In this document: positions 20,561-29,979 of the stretch, in pieces | Layout: each line of letters starts with the position of its first letter | Numbering within the stretch: the first letter of the stretch is position 1 | Source: Micromussa lordhowensis | Lineage: Eukaryota > Cnidaria > Anthozoa > Scleractinia > Lobophylliidae | Length of the DNA stretch: 64,000 nucleotides | Assembly: GCA_964020085.1 (NCBI GenBank) | Contig: OZ026600.1 | Location: 13,377,135 to 13,441,134 of the forward strand | Direction: 5' to 3' | Position numbers and translations under genes: made by a program | The notes under the pieces: generated by a model | The model's database searches: none | Told to the model about the DNA's origin: nothing | The model's input: only the letters and a program-made list of their open reading frames with translations

Positions 20561-21640
20561 GGTAGGATACAGGGGATGTATCCCATATACCTCCCAGACA
20601 AGTACCTGTACACTCAGACTCTAGTACATCATGAACACCTGTAGACTCGCCATGGGAGAGTAGGATTAACCATGACAAGTGTGAGAAGTCAACACTGGGT
20701 CCAATGCCTAAGGAAGTTAAATAAACAAACAATCCATGCATGCCATGGTTGCAAAAGGTTCCAGGCCAGGACCACAGCAAACCTGCCACCTGGTAATCTT
20801 GCTCTAGATCTGACTTAGGGATCCTGTCCCTTTAATGTCATTGGTGTCGATTATGCAGGGCCCATCAAATACAATAAACGAGGTAAAGTAGAGAGTAAAG
20901 GTTACATAGTGTTGTATGCATGTTCCCTGTGTCCTGCATTATACTTGGATTTAGTGTCCTGACTGGAAAGCCAAGTGTTTATTTCGAGTCTAAAGAAGTT
21001 TATTGCAGGAGGGGCGACCACACAAAATTTACTCAGATAATGGTTCTACATTTGTTGGTGCAGCTGGGTGGATGAGAAAGGCTATGAGTGATCAGAAATT
21101 CAGCCAGTTCCTTGCCCAGAACAAAATTGTTTGGCAGTTCAACCTTAGTCGGGCCCCATATTGGGGTGAATAATTTGACAGGATGATTGGATTAGTGAAG
21201 AATGCGTTCAACAAAGTCGTAGTGTATGGCCTTCTTTCTCCAATCCTTACTGCAAATTCTATGATGTTTCCAAACATCAACATCTTGTCTGACCTGCAAC
21301 CACATCATGTTGCTGATGTAGATCTGCAACATAGAGTCAAATATCTTCACCAGTTCAAGGATGCAATGTGGAAAACATGGTTAACTGAGTACCTGTAATG
21401 TCTGAGAAAAAAAAGCACAATCTAAGGCATTTGGGGAAATCCTGCACTTTAGCTGTTAAAGTAGAAGTGATAATCAAGTCTGAAGAGAAGAACGGGGGCA
21501 AGTGGCCACTCGGTTAAGTCAAGGAGCTGTATCCAGGGAGAGATGGAGTCTTCAGAGGTGTGAACTTGGGATCAAGATGAAATTTTCTCGAAAGCCCAGT
21601 GCAGCACTCTGTACACCCTGGAACTTTCTTCTGAGTCTGT
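20560..21640 (+). pseudogene. BEL/Pao integrase
   Basis: Readable blocks in order: HGRVGLTMTSVRSQHWVQ and HACHGCKRFQA (zinc-binding HHCC), VIGVDYAGPIKYNKRGKV with the first catalytic Asp, IYSDNGSTFVGAAGWMRKAM with the second Asp, and LSRAPYWGE-stop-FDRMIGLVKN, where the third catalytic Glu is Asp. About 40 codons then appear deleted before NSMMFPNINILSDLQPHHVA. The C-terminus gives KSEEKNGGKWPLG and KELYPGRDGVFRG. There are multiple frameshifts and stops; dead copy. Confidence 0.85.
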
Positions 21641-21913
21641 TGTCCATGCACCTTCCAGAGTTCTTAATGCGAATGTATAACTATTCTGACCAAGGAGACA
21701 GGCCACCTTGATAAAAGGATTCGTCAAATTGCAGAAGAGGTATAAAATTCAGTGTATGCTGGACATTAAGAACTTTGAATGACATTGAATTGATAGATTT
21801 ATTCGCACATAGTTCTGCTGGTGACTGTGTGATTTAAACATTTGTTGAGTTACAAGTTGCCCAGTCTCCTACGTTAGGAACATATATCTCTGCTTGAGAT
21901 ACATGGGGGGAGA

Positions 21914-22220
21914 CTGTCAGAGACTGGGCCCATGTCAGTCGATTGACAGAATTGTTATGTAACAAGAATGGTTGTTGTGCAATCGCTTGTGAACTGCCAT
22001 GTGATAGTGTAATACTTTGACCCATGAGACGTGGGATGTTTTTGTACTATTCTTTTGTGAGTTGTGATAGAGATTAAATTGATGTGATACTGTGAGATTT
22101 TGTTGTGCAATTTGGAGGCTTCCTGACAGCAACAAAACCATGAGCAATTTTACTTAGTATTCACAGGAATACTCCCAAAGATAAACTTCAATCAGCAGAG
22201 GCAACTGTGACAAGATTGTC
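21914..22220 (+). repeat. 3' LTR region of the BEL/Pao element
   Basis: Preceded by a purine tract GGGGGGAGAC (about 21904-21913) and starting TGTCAGAGACTGGGCCCATG. The sequence after the LINE at 27506 is probably its continuation, since the LINE's target duplication joins the two. Confidence 0.6.
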
Positions 22221-22232
22221 AAGGTACTCAAG
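22221..22232. repeat. LINE target-site duplication, left
   Basis: AAGGTACTCAAG is repeated without mismatch at 27494-27505, right after the poly-A tail (the two leading A bases merge with the tail). Confidence 0.9.
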
Positions 22233-22320
22233 GACTGGGACCGACCATGAGCGGATGAGGACGCCATTCATTCTGCTCCCGTAAATTTCAAATTATAAGT
22301 CAATTATTCTTGGTTGTTTT

Positions 22321-23229
22321 ATGGCCGAGGTGTGTACACCAACTCTTAAGCGAACAAGAACAAGTAAGAGTCCAAACTCAGATAGCGAAACGAATTCGCC
22401 GGATGACAAACGGATCTTTATCTCAAGTTTTAGTACAACGCTCTTTAAGAACGATACAAGCCCAAACGGAAAACCACTTGATGCTAGTGACGATCAAGTT
22501 CTGATAGCCTTGACGATGACTGAAAAGATTGGTCAACAGCTCCAACAAATCCTGGACAGACTTGAGCGTATGGAGACGAAACTACAAACGATGGAAGGTA
22601 CTCTCGGTAAGATTTCCAGCTTGGAGAATGCAGTAAACAAGATTCAAGCAAATATGGAATCTTTCAATGAAAAAGCTAAGAAGATGGAAGAAACAATACA
22701 CGAGATAGAAGCGGGGTTGACGTTTACAAATAAAGACATCGAGGAAATAAAGAGAAGAGAGAATCAAACATCGGACAAGATCAAAGGCTTGGAAGACCAA
22801 ATTCTTTACCAGGAGGTCTACAGCAGGAGAGAAAACCTACGTCTCTTCGGTCTTCCCGAAGAAGGTCACGGTAGCGAGAATACATGTGAAGTGGTGTACA
22901 AGTTTCTGGAGAACGAATTAGAGTTAGAGGATGCGAGGAATATAGAGTTTCAGCGTGTTCATAGACTAGGGAAAAAGAAAGCAGGCCAGTCAAGGCCAAT
23001 AATTGTACGCTTTCTTAGATTCCCTGAGCGCGAGCTTATTTTTAGGAATGTCAGAGATCTGGGTGAAGAATCGGATGTGAAAGCGTATGCGGACTTTCCG
23101 AAAGAAATACGAGACAGGAGAAAGAAACTGTGGCCAAAACTGAAACAAGCAAGAGAGGATGGCAAAGTAGCGTTTTTTGATAAGCGAGAACCTGATAAGC
23201 TTTATATTAATGGTATCTTAAGCACTTAA
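22321..23229 (+). CDS. LINE ORF1 protein (302 aa)
   Basis: An RNA-binding nucleic-acid chaperone that coats LINE RNA. The first 60 residues are Ser/Thr-rich and basic. A long coiled coil spans roughly residues 70-165 (heptad-like, e.g. MTEKIGQQLQQILDRLERME). It is followed by an RRM-like core starting RRENLRLFGLPEEGHGSENT and a C-terminal domain with FQRVHRLGKKKAGQSRPIIV and DKREPDKLYINGI. The start ATG at 22321 is the first in frame after the leader. Length and layout fit L1/Tx1 ORF1p. No defect seen. Confidence 0.88.
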   Translation: MAEVCTPTLKRTRTSKSPNSDSETNSPDDKRIFISSFSTTLFKNDTSPNGKPLDASDDQVLIALTMTEKIGQQLQQILDRLERMETKLQTMEGTLGKISSLENAVNKIQANMESFNEKAKKMEETIHEIEAGLTFTNKDIEEIKRRENQTSDKIKGLEDQILYQEVYSRRENLRLFGLPEEGHGSENTCEVVYKFLENELELEDARNIEFQRVHRLGKKKAGQSRPIIVRFLRFPERELIFRNVRDLGEESDVKAYADFPKEIRDRRKKLWPKLKQAREDGKVAFFDKREPDKLYINGILST

Positions 23230-23475
23230 AATCCTTGTTACACGGTTATTTTTCATGACGGGAGTAGAATTGCGTGAATTGCGTATTTGCATACGGTAGA
23301 AGCAACTACGGCCCTTAAATCCCAAGGGCAGCACATAGATAGAATATCTGCGGCTCTTCTTAATGTTTTTAGGTGTGTTTTGTTATTTATTGTTTCTATG
23401 TTTATTGTCTTTATGTAAATCCGTTAACTCTAGTGTATTCATCACGCACGTTTTAACAAGTTTGGATAAGAATGA

Positions 23476-26400
23476 CGCTTTGCCTTCAGCAAAGATAACG
23501 TTGATTTTAAATTATTGTCTCTAAATGTTCGAGGGATTCGTTCATCTGCAAAGAGGAAGGCTCTGTTTCTGTGGTTGAAAAAGCAAAATGCAGACATCAT
23601 TTTTCTCCAGGAAACCTATAGCACGGAAGAGATAGAGGCTATCTGGAAAACGCAATTTAAAGGTAAGATGATTTATTCTCATGGCACCAATCACAGTTGT
23701 GGAGTAATGATTTTAATAAAAGATGATCTAGAATTCAATCTTAAATCGTCCGTTTTAGATGCCGAAGGTCGTTATATTTTGATGGATGCCACTGTGCAGG
23801 GATCGGACTTCTTATTTGTCAATATTTATGCACCTAATAAGGTTCAAGATCAATGTGAATTCTTCAGCGCCCTAGACACACTGATAGAGAAGTTTCTTGA
23901 TAGCGCTGAGAAAAAAATAATACTTGGCGGGGATTTCAATGTTACTCTCGATCCTGAGTTGGACTGCTCCGGGGGTAACCCCACAAAGAAAGATTCTGTA
24001 AAGCACGTTCAAGATGTTTGTTTAAATTTTGATTTAGTGGATATATGGCGCGTTAGAAACCCAGAATGCAAACGCTTTACGTGGAGACAGAAGAATCCTT
24101 TTATTCAACGTAGATTAGATTATTGGCTGTTGAGTGATTCGTACCAGGAGGAGGTAGAAGGTGTCGATATAATTTCCTCCATAAACTCCGACCATTCGGC
24201 TATCGTACTTCGTTTTAATAGTATAGAAGAACAAAGGCATGGCCCATCATATTGGAAATTTAATGCGAGTTTATTAGATGATCCTGATTTTTGTAAGCTA
24301 ATAACCGAAAGTGTGCCAGTATGGCGCGAGGAGTTCATAGAAGTTAATGACAAAAGAGTTCTTTGGGATTTAATCAAATATCGAATAAGGCAAGTGTCGA
24401 TTAAGTTTAGTAAAGTGAAAGCTAATGCAAGAAGACAAAGATTGAAAACAATAGAAAACTCGTTAAAACAGTGGGAGGATGATTGCAGCAGGCACCCCTC
24501 CCCTGAAAATATAGAAAAATTGGAAATTATTCGAAGTGAGTATGAATTGTTTTACGAGCATTTAGCAAGAGGAGCGATAATACGTTCTAGAGCCAATTGG
24601 TACGAGCAAGGAGAAAAAAGTAATAAGTTTTTTTTAAACCTAGAAACCCATAAAAAATCCAAGAGTTCTATTCGAAAAGCATATACCAAAGATGGTTTCC
24701 TTACTTCTGACCCCAAAAGAATTATGAAGGAAGTGGAAGATTTTTATTCTGGTCTTTATAAGAAGGTCAATTTAAAAGGGTCAGATGATGATGATGTCTT
24801 TAATTCATTTGTACAGTCTCGAGAATTCCCCAAGTTATCTGGGGAAGATGTTATTGGGTGTGAGGGGAAATTGACGCCTACAGAATGTCTTCACAGTCTA
24901 CGATCTTTTCAAAACAATAAATCCCCCGGCAATGATGGCCTTACAGTCGAGTTTTATACTGCGTTTTGGGAAAGTCTCGGTGAACTCCTTGTGGATTGTC
25001 TCAATTACTCATTTGATCATGGTGAATTATCCAACTCACAAAAACAAGCAATAATAACTTTAATAGAAAAGAAAGATAAAGATAAACGGAAAATTCCGAA
25101 TTGGAGACCGATTTCTCTGATCAATGTAGATGTCAAGATCGGATCTAAGGCTATTGCCATGAGACTGCAGAAGGTCCTACCTAAAATAATTCATCATAAT
25201 CAGCATGCGTACGTCAAAGGTAGAACAATTAACGATGCAGTAAGGACGATTGATGATATACTTGAATATACAGAAAGATATGGAATCAAGGGCAAGATGT
25301 TAGCAGTGGACTTCCAGAAAGCTTTTGATTCTGTGAATAGGAAATTTTTGTATAGTACATTAGCTGCTTTTAACTTTGGCCCTACATTCATCCAGTGGAT
25401 ACATACTTTTTATCAAAATATTACAAGCAGTGTTCTGAATAATGGTTTCTCTACTGGACCTTTTGAGATACAAAGAGGTGTGAGACAAGGAGATCCACTT
25501 TCCCCGTATTTGTTTATAATTATCCTTGAAGTACTAGCTATTAGTATACGTGAAAATGATGATATTCAAGGAATTGTTGTTGATGGAGTGGAAATCAAAA
25601 TTGAAGTTTTTGCAGATGATCTAACTGCTTTCCTGCGGAACGATAGATCTCTCAAATACTTTTTAGATGTCATTTTAAAGTTCGGAAATTGCGCAGGTCT
25701 TAGCATCAATTTAGCCAAAACAGAAATGTTGATCTTGGGAAATACGTGCGTTACTCCAGCCCAAGATCAAGGTTTTATCAATATTGAGATCAAGGAAGCG
25801 GTTAAAATATTAGGAGTCTATTTCTCTTATAACCGCCGTTTGAGGAATAAATTAAACTTTGAAGGAATAATAGACGCTATCAAAACAAAACTACAGCTTT
25901 GGAGGTGGAGGAACCTGACAATTATTGGAAGAATTCAGATTGTTAAAACCTTCGTGATCCCAATGCTAATGTATCGTGCTGGTTCAATTTGTATAGATAA
26001 GGAAGTTATAATTGAAGCCAATAGAATTATTTTTGATTTTATATGGAAAGGTAAAGACAAAGTTAAACGCATATCCCTAATTAGTGATACAAAAGATGGG
26101 GGACTGAAAGCCCCGCACCTGGAATCTATAATCAAAACTCAAAGAATAATGTTTTGTAAGAGATTAGTGGAAAATGAACCTTGTCACTGGAAAACTATTT
26201 TATTACACTATCTGAAACCAGTTGGGAATAAATTCATTCTATGCTGTAATTTTGATGTTAAAAAGCTTCCAATTAATCTTCCAAAGTTCTACAGAGAATG
26301 TTTTGAGTGTTTTGCGCAATGCTCCGCATCCACATGTAATAGTGTTCCGGAGCTATCACACGAAGAAATACTCAACACTGTTATCTGGAACAACAAATTC

Positions 26401-27294
26401 ATTTGCATCAATGATAAATCTGTGTTCAATCAAAGCTTGGTTAGTAAAGGATTATTCAGAATAGGTGACTTGGTCACAGAAAATAATCAATTTATCTCTC
26501 AAGGCAATTTGCGTCAGTTGGACTTTTCCCCAAAAGACGTCTTTGATCTGATGTCCTTAATGGATGCTATCCCTGCACCGTGGCGGAAATCCCTTAAAAC
26601 AAATGGTTATGTAGACAAAATCTCGTTTGTCCTTCTGGACCACATTCAACTAGTCTTAGATAACCAGAACGTCTTGATAAGTGAGGTGACCTCTAAAAGG
26701 GTCTATTGGGAATTAATTTCTGGGCTTGTGGCTCAACCGACAGCTCAATTGAAGTATAATGAAACCTTTGATGATGTCTGTTTGGATTGGAAGGAAATTT
26801 ATAGTTTGCCCTTCAAAGTTGCTTTGGACACAAAAACACGAGAATTCCAATATAAGATTCTGAATAGGTATCTATTGACAAACACTTTTCTAAAGAAAAT
26901 AGGTAAAACAGATTCGGCAGCCTGTTCTTTTTGTGGTGTGATGGAGGAGTCCCTCGAACATCTTCTTGTGACTTGCCACTACACTGCAACGCTGTGGAAA
27001 GAACTTTTAGTCTGGTGTAACGGTAGAGATATCAACATTGAAACCCTATCTGCGGTAGATATATTATTTGGTGACTGGCAAAGAAAAGATTGTTTCTTGT
27101 TATTTAATCATATTATTCTTATCGCAAAGCAGTACGTATATTATTGCAGGACCAATAATTTAAAACCCCTCTTTAATGTTCTATTACTAAGAATCAAGTC
27201 AGTCTATCAATTAGAATGCAAGATTGCTAAATGGAAAAATAAGTGGCAATTTCACTTTTCGAAATGGAGTAAGTGCGGCTTCGAAGATAAATAA
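23476..27294 (+). CDS. LINE ORF2: endonuclease and reverse transcriptase
   Basis: Target-primed reverse transcription enzyme. Counting from codon 23515: APE-type endonuclease at 1-235 with N4, E33, NIYAPN (103-108), GGDFN (138-142), RRLDYW (199-204) and S225-D226-H227. RT follows, with NWRPISLINVD, motif A VDFQKAFDS (Asp 599), RQGDPLSPYLF and FADD (699-702). A C-terminal Cys/His motif starts C1137-x2-C1140. All key acids are present. Oddity: no in-frame ATG before the endonuclease; the frame opens after a TGA at 23473-23475, while an ATG at 23472 lies in another frame and stops after eight codons. Either translation starts at a non-AUG codon or a small indel removed the start. Confidence 0.9.
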   Translation, partial: RFAFSKDNVDFKLLSLNVRGIRSSAKRKALFLWLKKQNADIIFLQETYSTEEIEAIWKTQFKGKMIYSHGTNHSCGVMILIKDDLEFNLKSSVLDAEGRYILMDATVQGSDFLFVNIYAPNKVQDQCEFFSALDTLIEKFLDSAEKKIILGGDFNVTLDPELDCSGGNPTKKDSVKHVQDVCLNFDLVDIWRVRNPECKRFTWRQKNPFIQRRLDYWLLSDSYQEEVEGVDIISSINSDHSAIVLRFNSIEEQRHGPSYWKFNASLLDDPDFCKLITESVPVWREEFIEVNDKRVLWDLIKYRIRQVSIKFSKVKANARRQRLKTIENSLKQWEDDCSRHPSPENIEKLEIIRSEYELFYEHLARGAIIRSRANWYEQGEKSNKFFLNLETHKKSKSSIRKAYTKDGFLTSDPKRIMKEVEDFYSGLYKKVNLKGSDDDDVFNSFVQSREFPKLSGEDVIGCEGKLTPTECLHSLRSFQNNKSPGNDGLTVEFYTAFWESLGELLVDCLNYSFDHGELSNSQKQAIITLIEKKDKDKRKIPNWRPISLINVDVKIGSKAIAMRLQKVLPKIIHHNQHAYVKGRTINDAVRTIDDILEYTERYGIKGKMLAVDFQKAFDSVNRKFLYSTLAAFNFGPTFIQWIHTFYQNITSSVLNNGFSTGPFEIQRGVRQGDPLSPYLFIIILEVLAISIRENDDIQGIVVDGVEIKIEVFADDLTAFLRNDRSLKYFLDVILKFGNCAGLSINLAKTEMLILGNTCVTPAQDQGFINIEIKEAVKILGVYFSYNRRLRNKLNFEGIIDAIKTKLQLWRWRNLTIIGRIQIVKTFVIPMLMYRAGSICIDKEVIIEANRIIFDFIWKGKDKVKRISLISDTKDGGLKAPHLESIIKTQRIMFCKRLVENEPCHWKTILLHYLKPVGNKFILCCNFDVKKLPINLPKFYRECFECFAQCSASTCNSVPELSHEEILNTVIWNNKFICINDKSVFNQSLVSKGLFRIGDLVTENNQFISQGNLRQLDFSPKDVFDLMSLMDAIPAPWRKSLKTNGYVDKISFVLLDHIQLVLDNQNVLISEVTSKRVYWELISGLVAQPTAQLKYNETFDDVCLDWKEIYSLPFKVALDTKTREFQYKILNRYLLTNTFLKKIGKTDSAACSFCGVMEESLEHLLVTCHYTATLWKELLVWCNGRDINIETLSAVDILFGDWQRKDCFLLFNHIILIAKQYVYYCRTNNLKPLFNVLLLRIKSVYQLECKIAKWKNKWQFHFSKWSKCGFEDK

Positions 27295-27493
27295 GTTATT
27301 GAAATGTGCGTGATGATGATAATGATAATTACAATTTTAGTATCTTAGTACTTTTGTCATTTGGGTGTGTGTGTGCTTGTATGTAAGTGTGTGTGAGTGA
27401 GTGTAGTAGGTAGTAAGTGAGTGTAGTGAATTGTATGTAAAACCGATAATCAATAAATATTATTAAAATACAAAAAAAAAAAAAAAAAAAAAA

Positions 27494-27505
27494 AAGGTAC
27501 TCAAG
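27494..27505. repeat. LINE target-site duplication, right
   Basis: AAGGTACTCAAG, identical to 22221-22232. Confidence 0.9.
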
Positions 27506-28620
27506 AATCACTTCTCACAAAAGTGGAGTTAGATAGTAGAAAATTTTAAATTTAAGTGGCCGTCAGCCTAAGAGCGGTCCCACTGAATCGTGGGTCACAA
27601 AAATGTTAGTCTTTTCATTTTGTGGAACAGAAGGACTTGTTAAGTATATAATGTAACCAGATTGTTTTGTTAAATTGCTTGCTTTTTCGTTTTTGCCACA
27701 TGCCAAAATGGCTTCAGCCATCCAATAGGAGGTTTAAGGCCAATTCAGGAGTAGAAATTTGCGAGTTTTTCGGGTTGCAGCACTTCAACACAAGTACATA
27801 TTGTTCCATATCGACAAGATAACAATACATTTGAACTGCTTTGCACCAATATTTCGTAAAGGTTGGATAAAAATTACATAGAGTAGGAAAAATCAAAGAC
27901 ACCCTACTGCATGGTTGGTTAGAAGGAATTGAAAATTAATTAAATGCAAGAATTAGATGCAAGAATCAAAATCACAATAGTGGTTTTCTAAGGTCAAAAT
28001 GGCACTCACAGCAAAGATTTGACCTTGCCAAAACAGATTCTGAAGTCAAACCTACAGGTATCATTCTGTGTTGGACAAGAGAGAAGTTCTTTTAGTGCTT
28101 ATATACGACGATGTTTGCAACAAACGTGCAATGGATTAAGAATGGTGTTTTAGAAGTCAAAAATTATCTCAATTTAGTATCAGAAATGATTCATTTTAAC
28201 CTGTAATACTCTTTATGAGAGGTTTTATGTAGCTTTCTTTTTTATGTAGCTTTGCAAGCTTTGTCGCTTGGAATGTACAAGTAGCTTCCTTGTCGGTCAC
28301 CAGTTCTAATTAATTTCCACATGTGACTAACTGATTTTAGCTGAAACATAAACAGCCTGTAAAATAATAAAGTGCATTCTTATAAGTACATGTATGAAAG
28401 GATACATAGGGTATACATCCCAACCCCTCTGCAATGGTTTTTCTTCTTCCAGTCACATCTTACAGCAGGTGCATGGAATGAAAAAATACCAATACCAATT
28501 TGCAGTTGTAAGCAAGCTTGTACTGTGTAATTGGATTGCTCTTCTGATTTTTAGAACATCCCTTGGATCTTTAAGCCAGTTTTCATTTACAAATTGTGAC
28601 CTTTCACACAAAAACGTGCA
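27506..28620. other. Unannotated flank
   Basis: The first ~120 bp are probably the continuation of the BEL element split by the LINE. The remainder has no recognisable feature. Confidence 0.4.
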
Positions 28621-28624
28621 TTAA

Positions 28625-29010
28625 CGACTTTCCGTTAAACGGGTAAAACGAACGGCTATCAAACGGGTTACAAGCGGGCCACCAAACCGTTTGAAACGGG
28701 TTTCAACAAGCGTTTGAACTGGTGATTAGTATTCTGAACGGGTAGCCTAGCCGTTCGAACAGCTCATAAAACATTCTGAACGGGTAACCAAACTGTTCGA
28801 ACGGCTCATAAAAAATTCCGAACGGGTAACCAGACCGTTCGAACGGCTCATAAAAAAATCCGAACAGGTAACCAAACCGTTCGAACGGCTCATAAAAAAT
28901 TCCAAACGGGTAACAAAACCGTTCAAACGGCTCATAAAATAATTATTCCGAACGGGTACGAAAACTGTTTGAACTGCTCAGAAAAAAATAATTCCGGATG
29001 GGGTACCTAA
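28625..29010. repeat. 42-bp minisatellite with palindromic core
   Basis: Four clean 42-bp units run from about 28767 to 28934 (CATAAAAAATTCCGAACGGG, then TAACCAGACCGTTCGAACGG and CT), with degenerate units on both sides. Each unit carries the perfect palindrome CCGTTCGAACGG or a one-base variant. Because 42 is divisible by three, the minus strand reads as an open 14-residue repeat (SRSNGLVTRSEFFM-like), probably by chance. Confidence 0.88.
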
Positions 29011-29530
29011 ATTAAATTCGAATGGTGCCGTGCCGCTACACATCTCACTTAAAAATAATTTTGAATGGATGGCTTTTAATCGTTTAAACTGTTTCTGTTA
29101 TCACTTTATTTCACCGCTAAAAGCCAAAGAAAGTAAACTTGAAACGCAGAAAACATTCATAGCTGAGAGTTTGCTGAAGCGGAACTCGAAAGAAAATCAA
29201 TGGCGAATGCAAACTTGTTAAGTATTTGTCGTGATGTTTTTTCTAGCTTTTTTACAAAACAAATACCTAACTTTTTGTTTCGAACAGTTACCGATACATT
29301 TTCAATTTGTATGCTATGCTAAGGAGTTGCTAACACGACTGAAACGCATTCCCGTCAGTTCATCGGTTGCGTCTCACTGATAAATTTGCATAAAGTAAAA
29401 CAACAGTGACAGGTAACGCAACACTAGCTAATCGCACCAATCACTTTGCTGACAGTAGGATGCATTGTCATAGCTACTCTTTGAAGGACAAACTCTTGTA
29501 GGAACTATTCTTTACAGTAAAAACCTTCAT
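29011..29530. other. Unannotated stretch upstream of the second transposase-like copy
   Basis: No feature recognised; it would contain that copy's promoter if it were ever expressed from its own. Confidence 0.4.
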
Positions 29531-29531
29531 C

Positions 29532-29975
29532 ATGACTGAATGCGATCTCATGCTCAAAAGCGAAGAAATCATAGCTAAAGTGACAAAGTTTCTACAGGAG
29601 GGATGTGGATGCTCTCATGGCACGAAAGGCAGTCAGTGTTGTGAACAGTTTTCAAATGAAGCTGTTCTTTCCAACTTAAACAATTGCCTGGAACTGTCGC
29701 ATGGAGAACTTGATCTTATTATCCTGGCAAACATTCAAGCATGCACGAGTAGTGAAACCATTGGCGAAAAAAGGAAACGAAGTTCACAATCCAGTTTCCT
29801 TTACCTTAACCGTCCAATCTGCAAGGATATGTTCTTAAGTCTTTACGGAATAAGCTATTCACGATTTCGGCAATTGAAAGAACATTATGAAGAACACGGA
29901 CTTTCACAAAGGGTTCATGGAAACTACAAGAGACTACCGCACAATACCTTGCCTCAAGCTGTAACTGAGATGTAG
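29532..29975 (+). pseudogene. Second transposase-like N-terminus (147 aa)
   Basis: A paralogue of the 10044-11156 gene: the same Cys/His cluster (CGCSHGTKGSQC, residues 25-36), LSHGELDLIILANIQA, a short basic linker, RPICKDMFLSLYGISYSRFR and HGLSQRVHGNYKRLPHNTLP. It starts at an ATG without the long acidic extension and stops at TAG just where the other copy continues toward the GRVPGFKR block. It could be a first exon, but no clear donor is seen at the break, so a truncated relic is more likely. No inverted repeats were found around it. Confidence 0.6.
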
Positions 29976-29979
29976 AAAT

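Larger units (their letters stand above)
17812..22220 (+). mobile_element. Degenerate BEL/Pao LTR retrotransposon
   Basis: Two direct copies of TGTCAGAGACTGGGCCCATG lie at 17812 and 21914, each beginning with TGT. Between them, in order, are BEL-type gag, zinc knuckles, a protease-like region and a BEL integrase. The RT and most of RNase H are missing, and frames are broken many times. A LINE has inserted just beyond the 3' LTR copy. Element right end not resolved. Confidence 0.8.
22233..27493 (+). mobile_element. Nearly intact L1/Tx1-type LINE, 5.26 kb
   Basis: Has a short 5' leader, ORF1, a ~250-bp inter-ORF region, a long ORF2, a 3' UTR with TG/AG-rich runs, a ~22-24-base poly-A tail and a perfect 12-bp target duplication. 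The uninterrupted ORFs and perfect duplication indicate a young insertion, placed in the 3' region of the BEL element. Confidence 0.92.

Noticed and set aside
26222..26464. Second coding frame inside LINE ORF2
   Set aside because: A shadow of the intact ORF2, which explains the region fully.
28747..28935. Repetitive minus-strand protein of 14-residue units
   Set aside because: A direct consequence of a 42-bp minisatellite period; no start context or non-repeat part.
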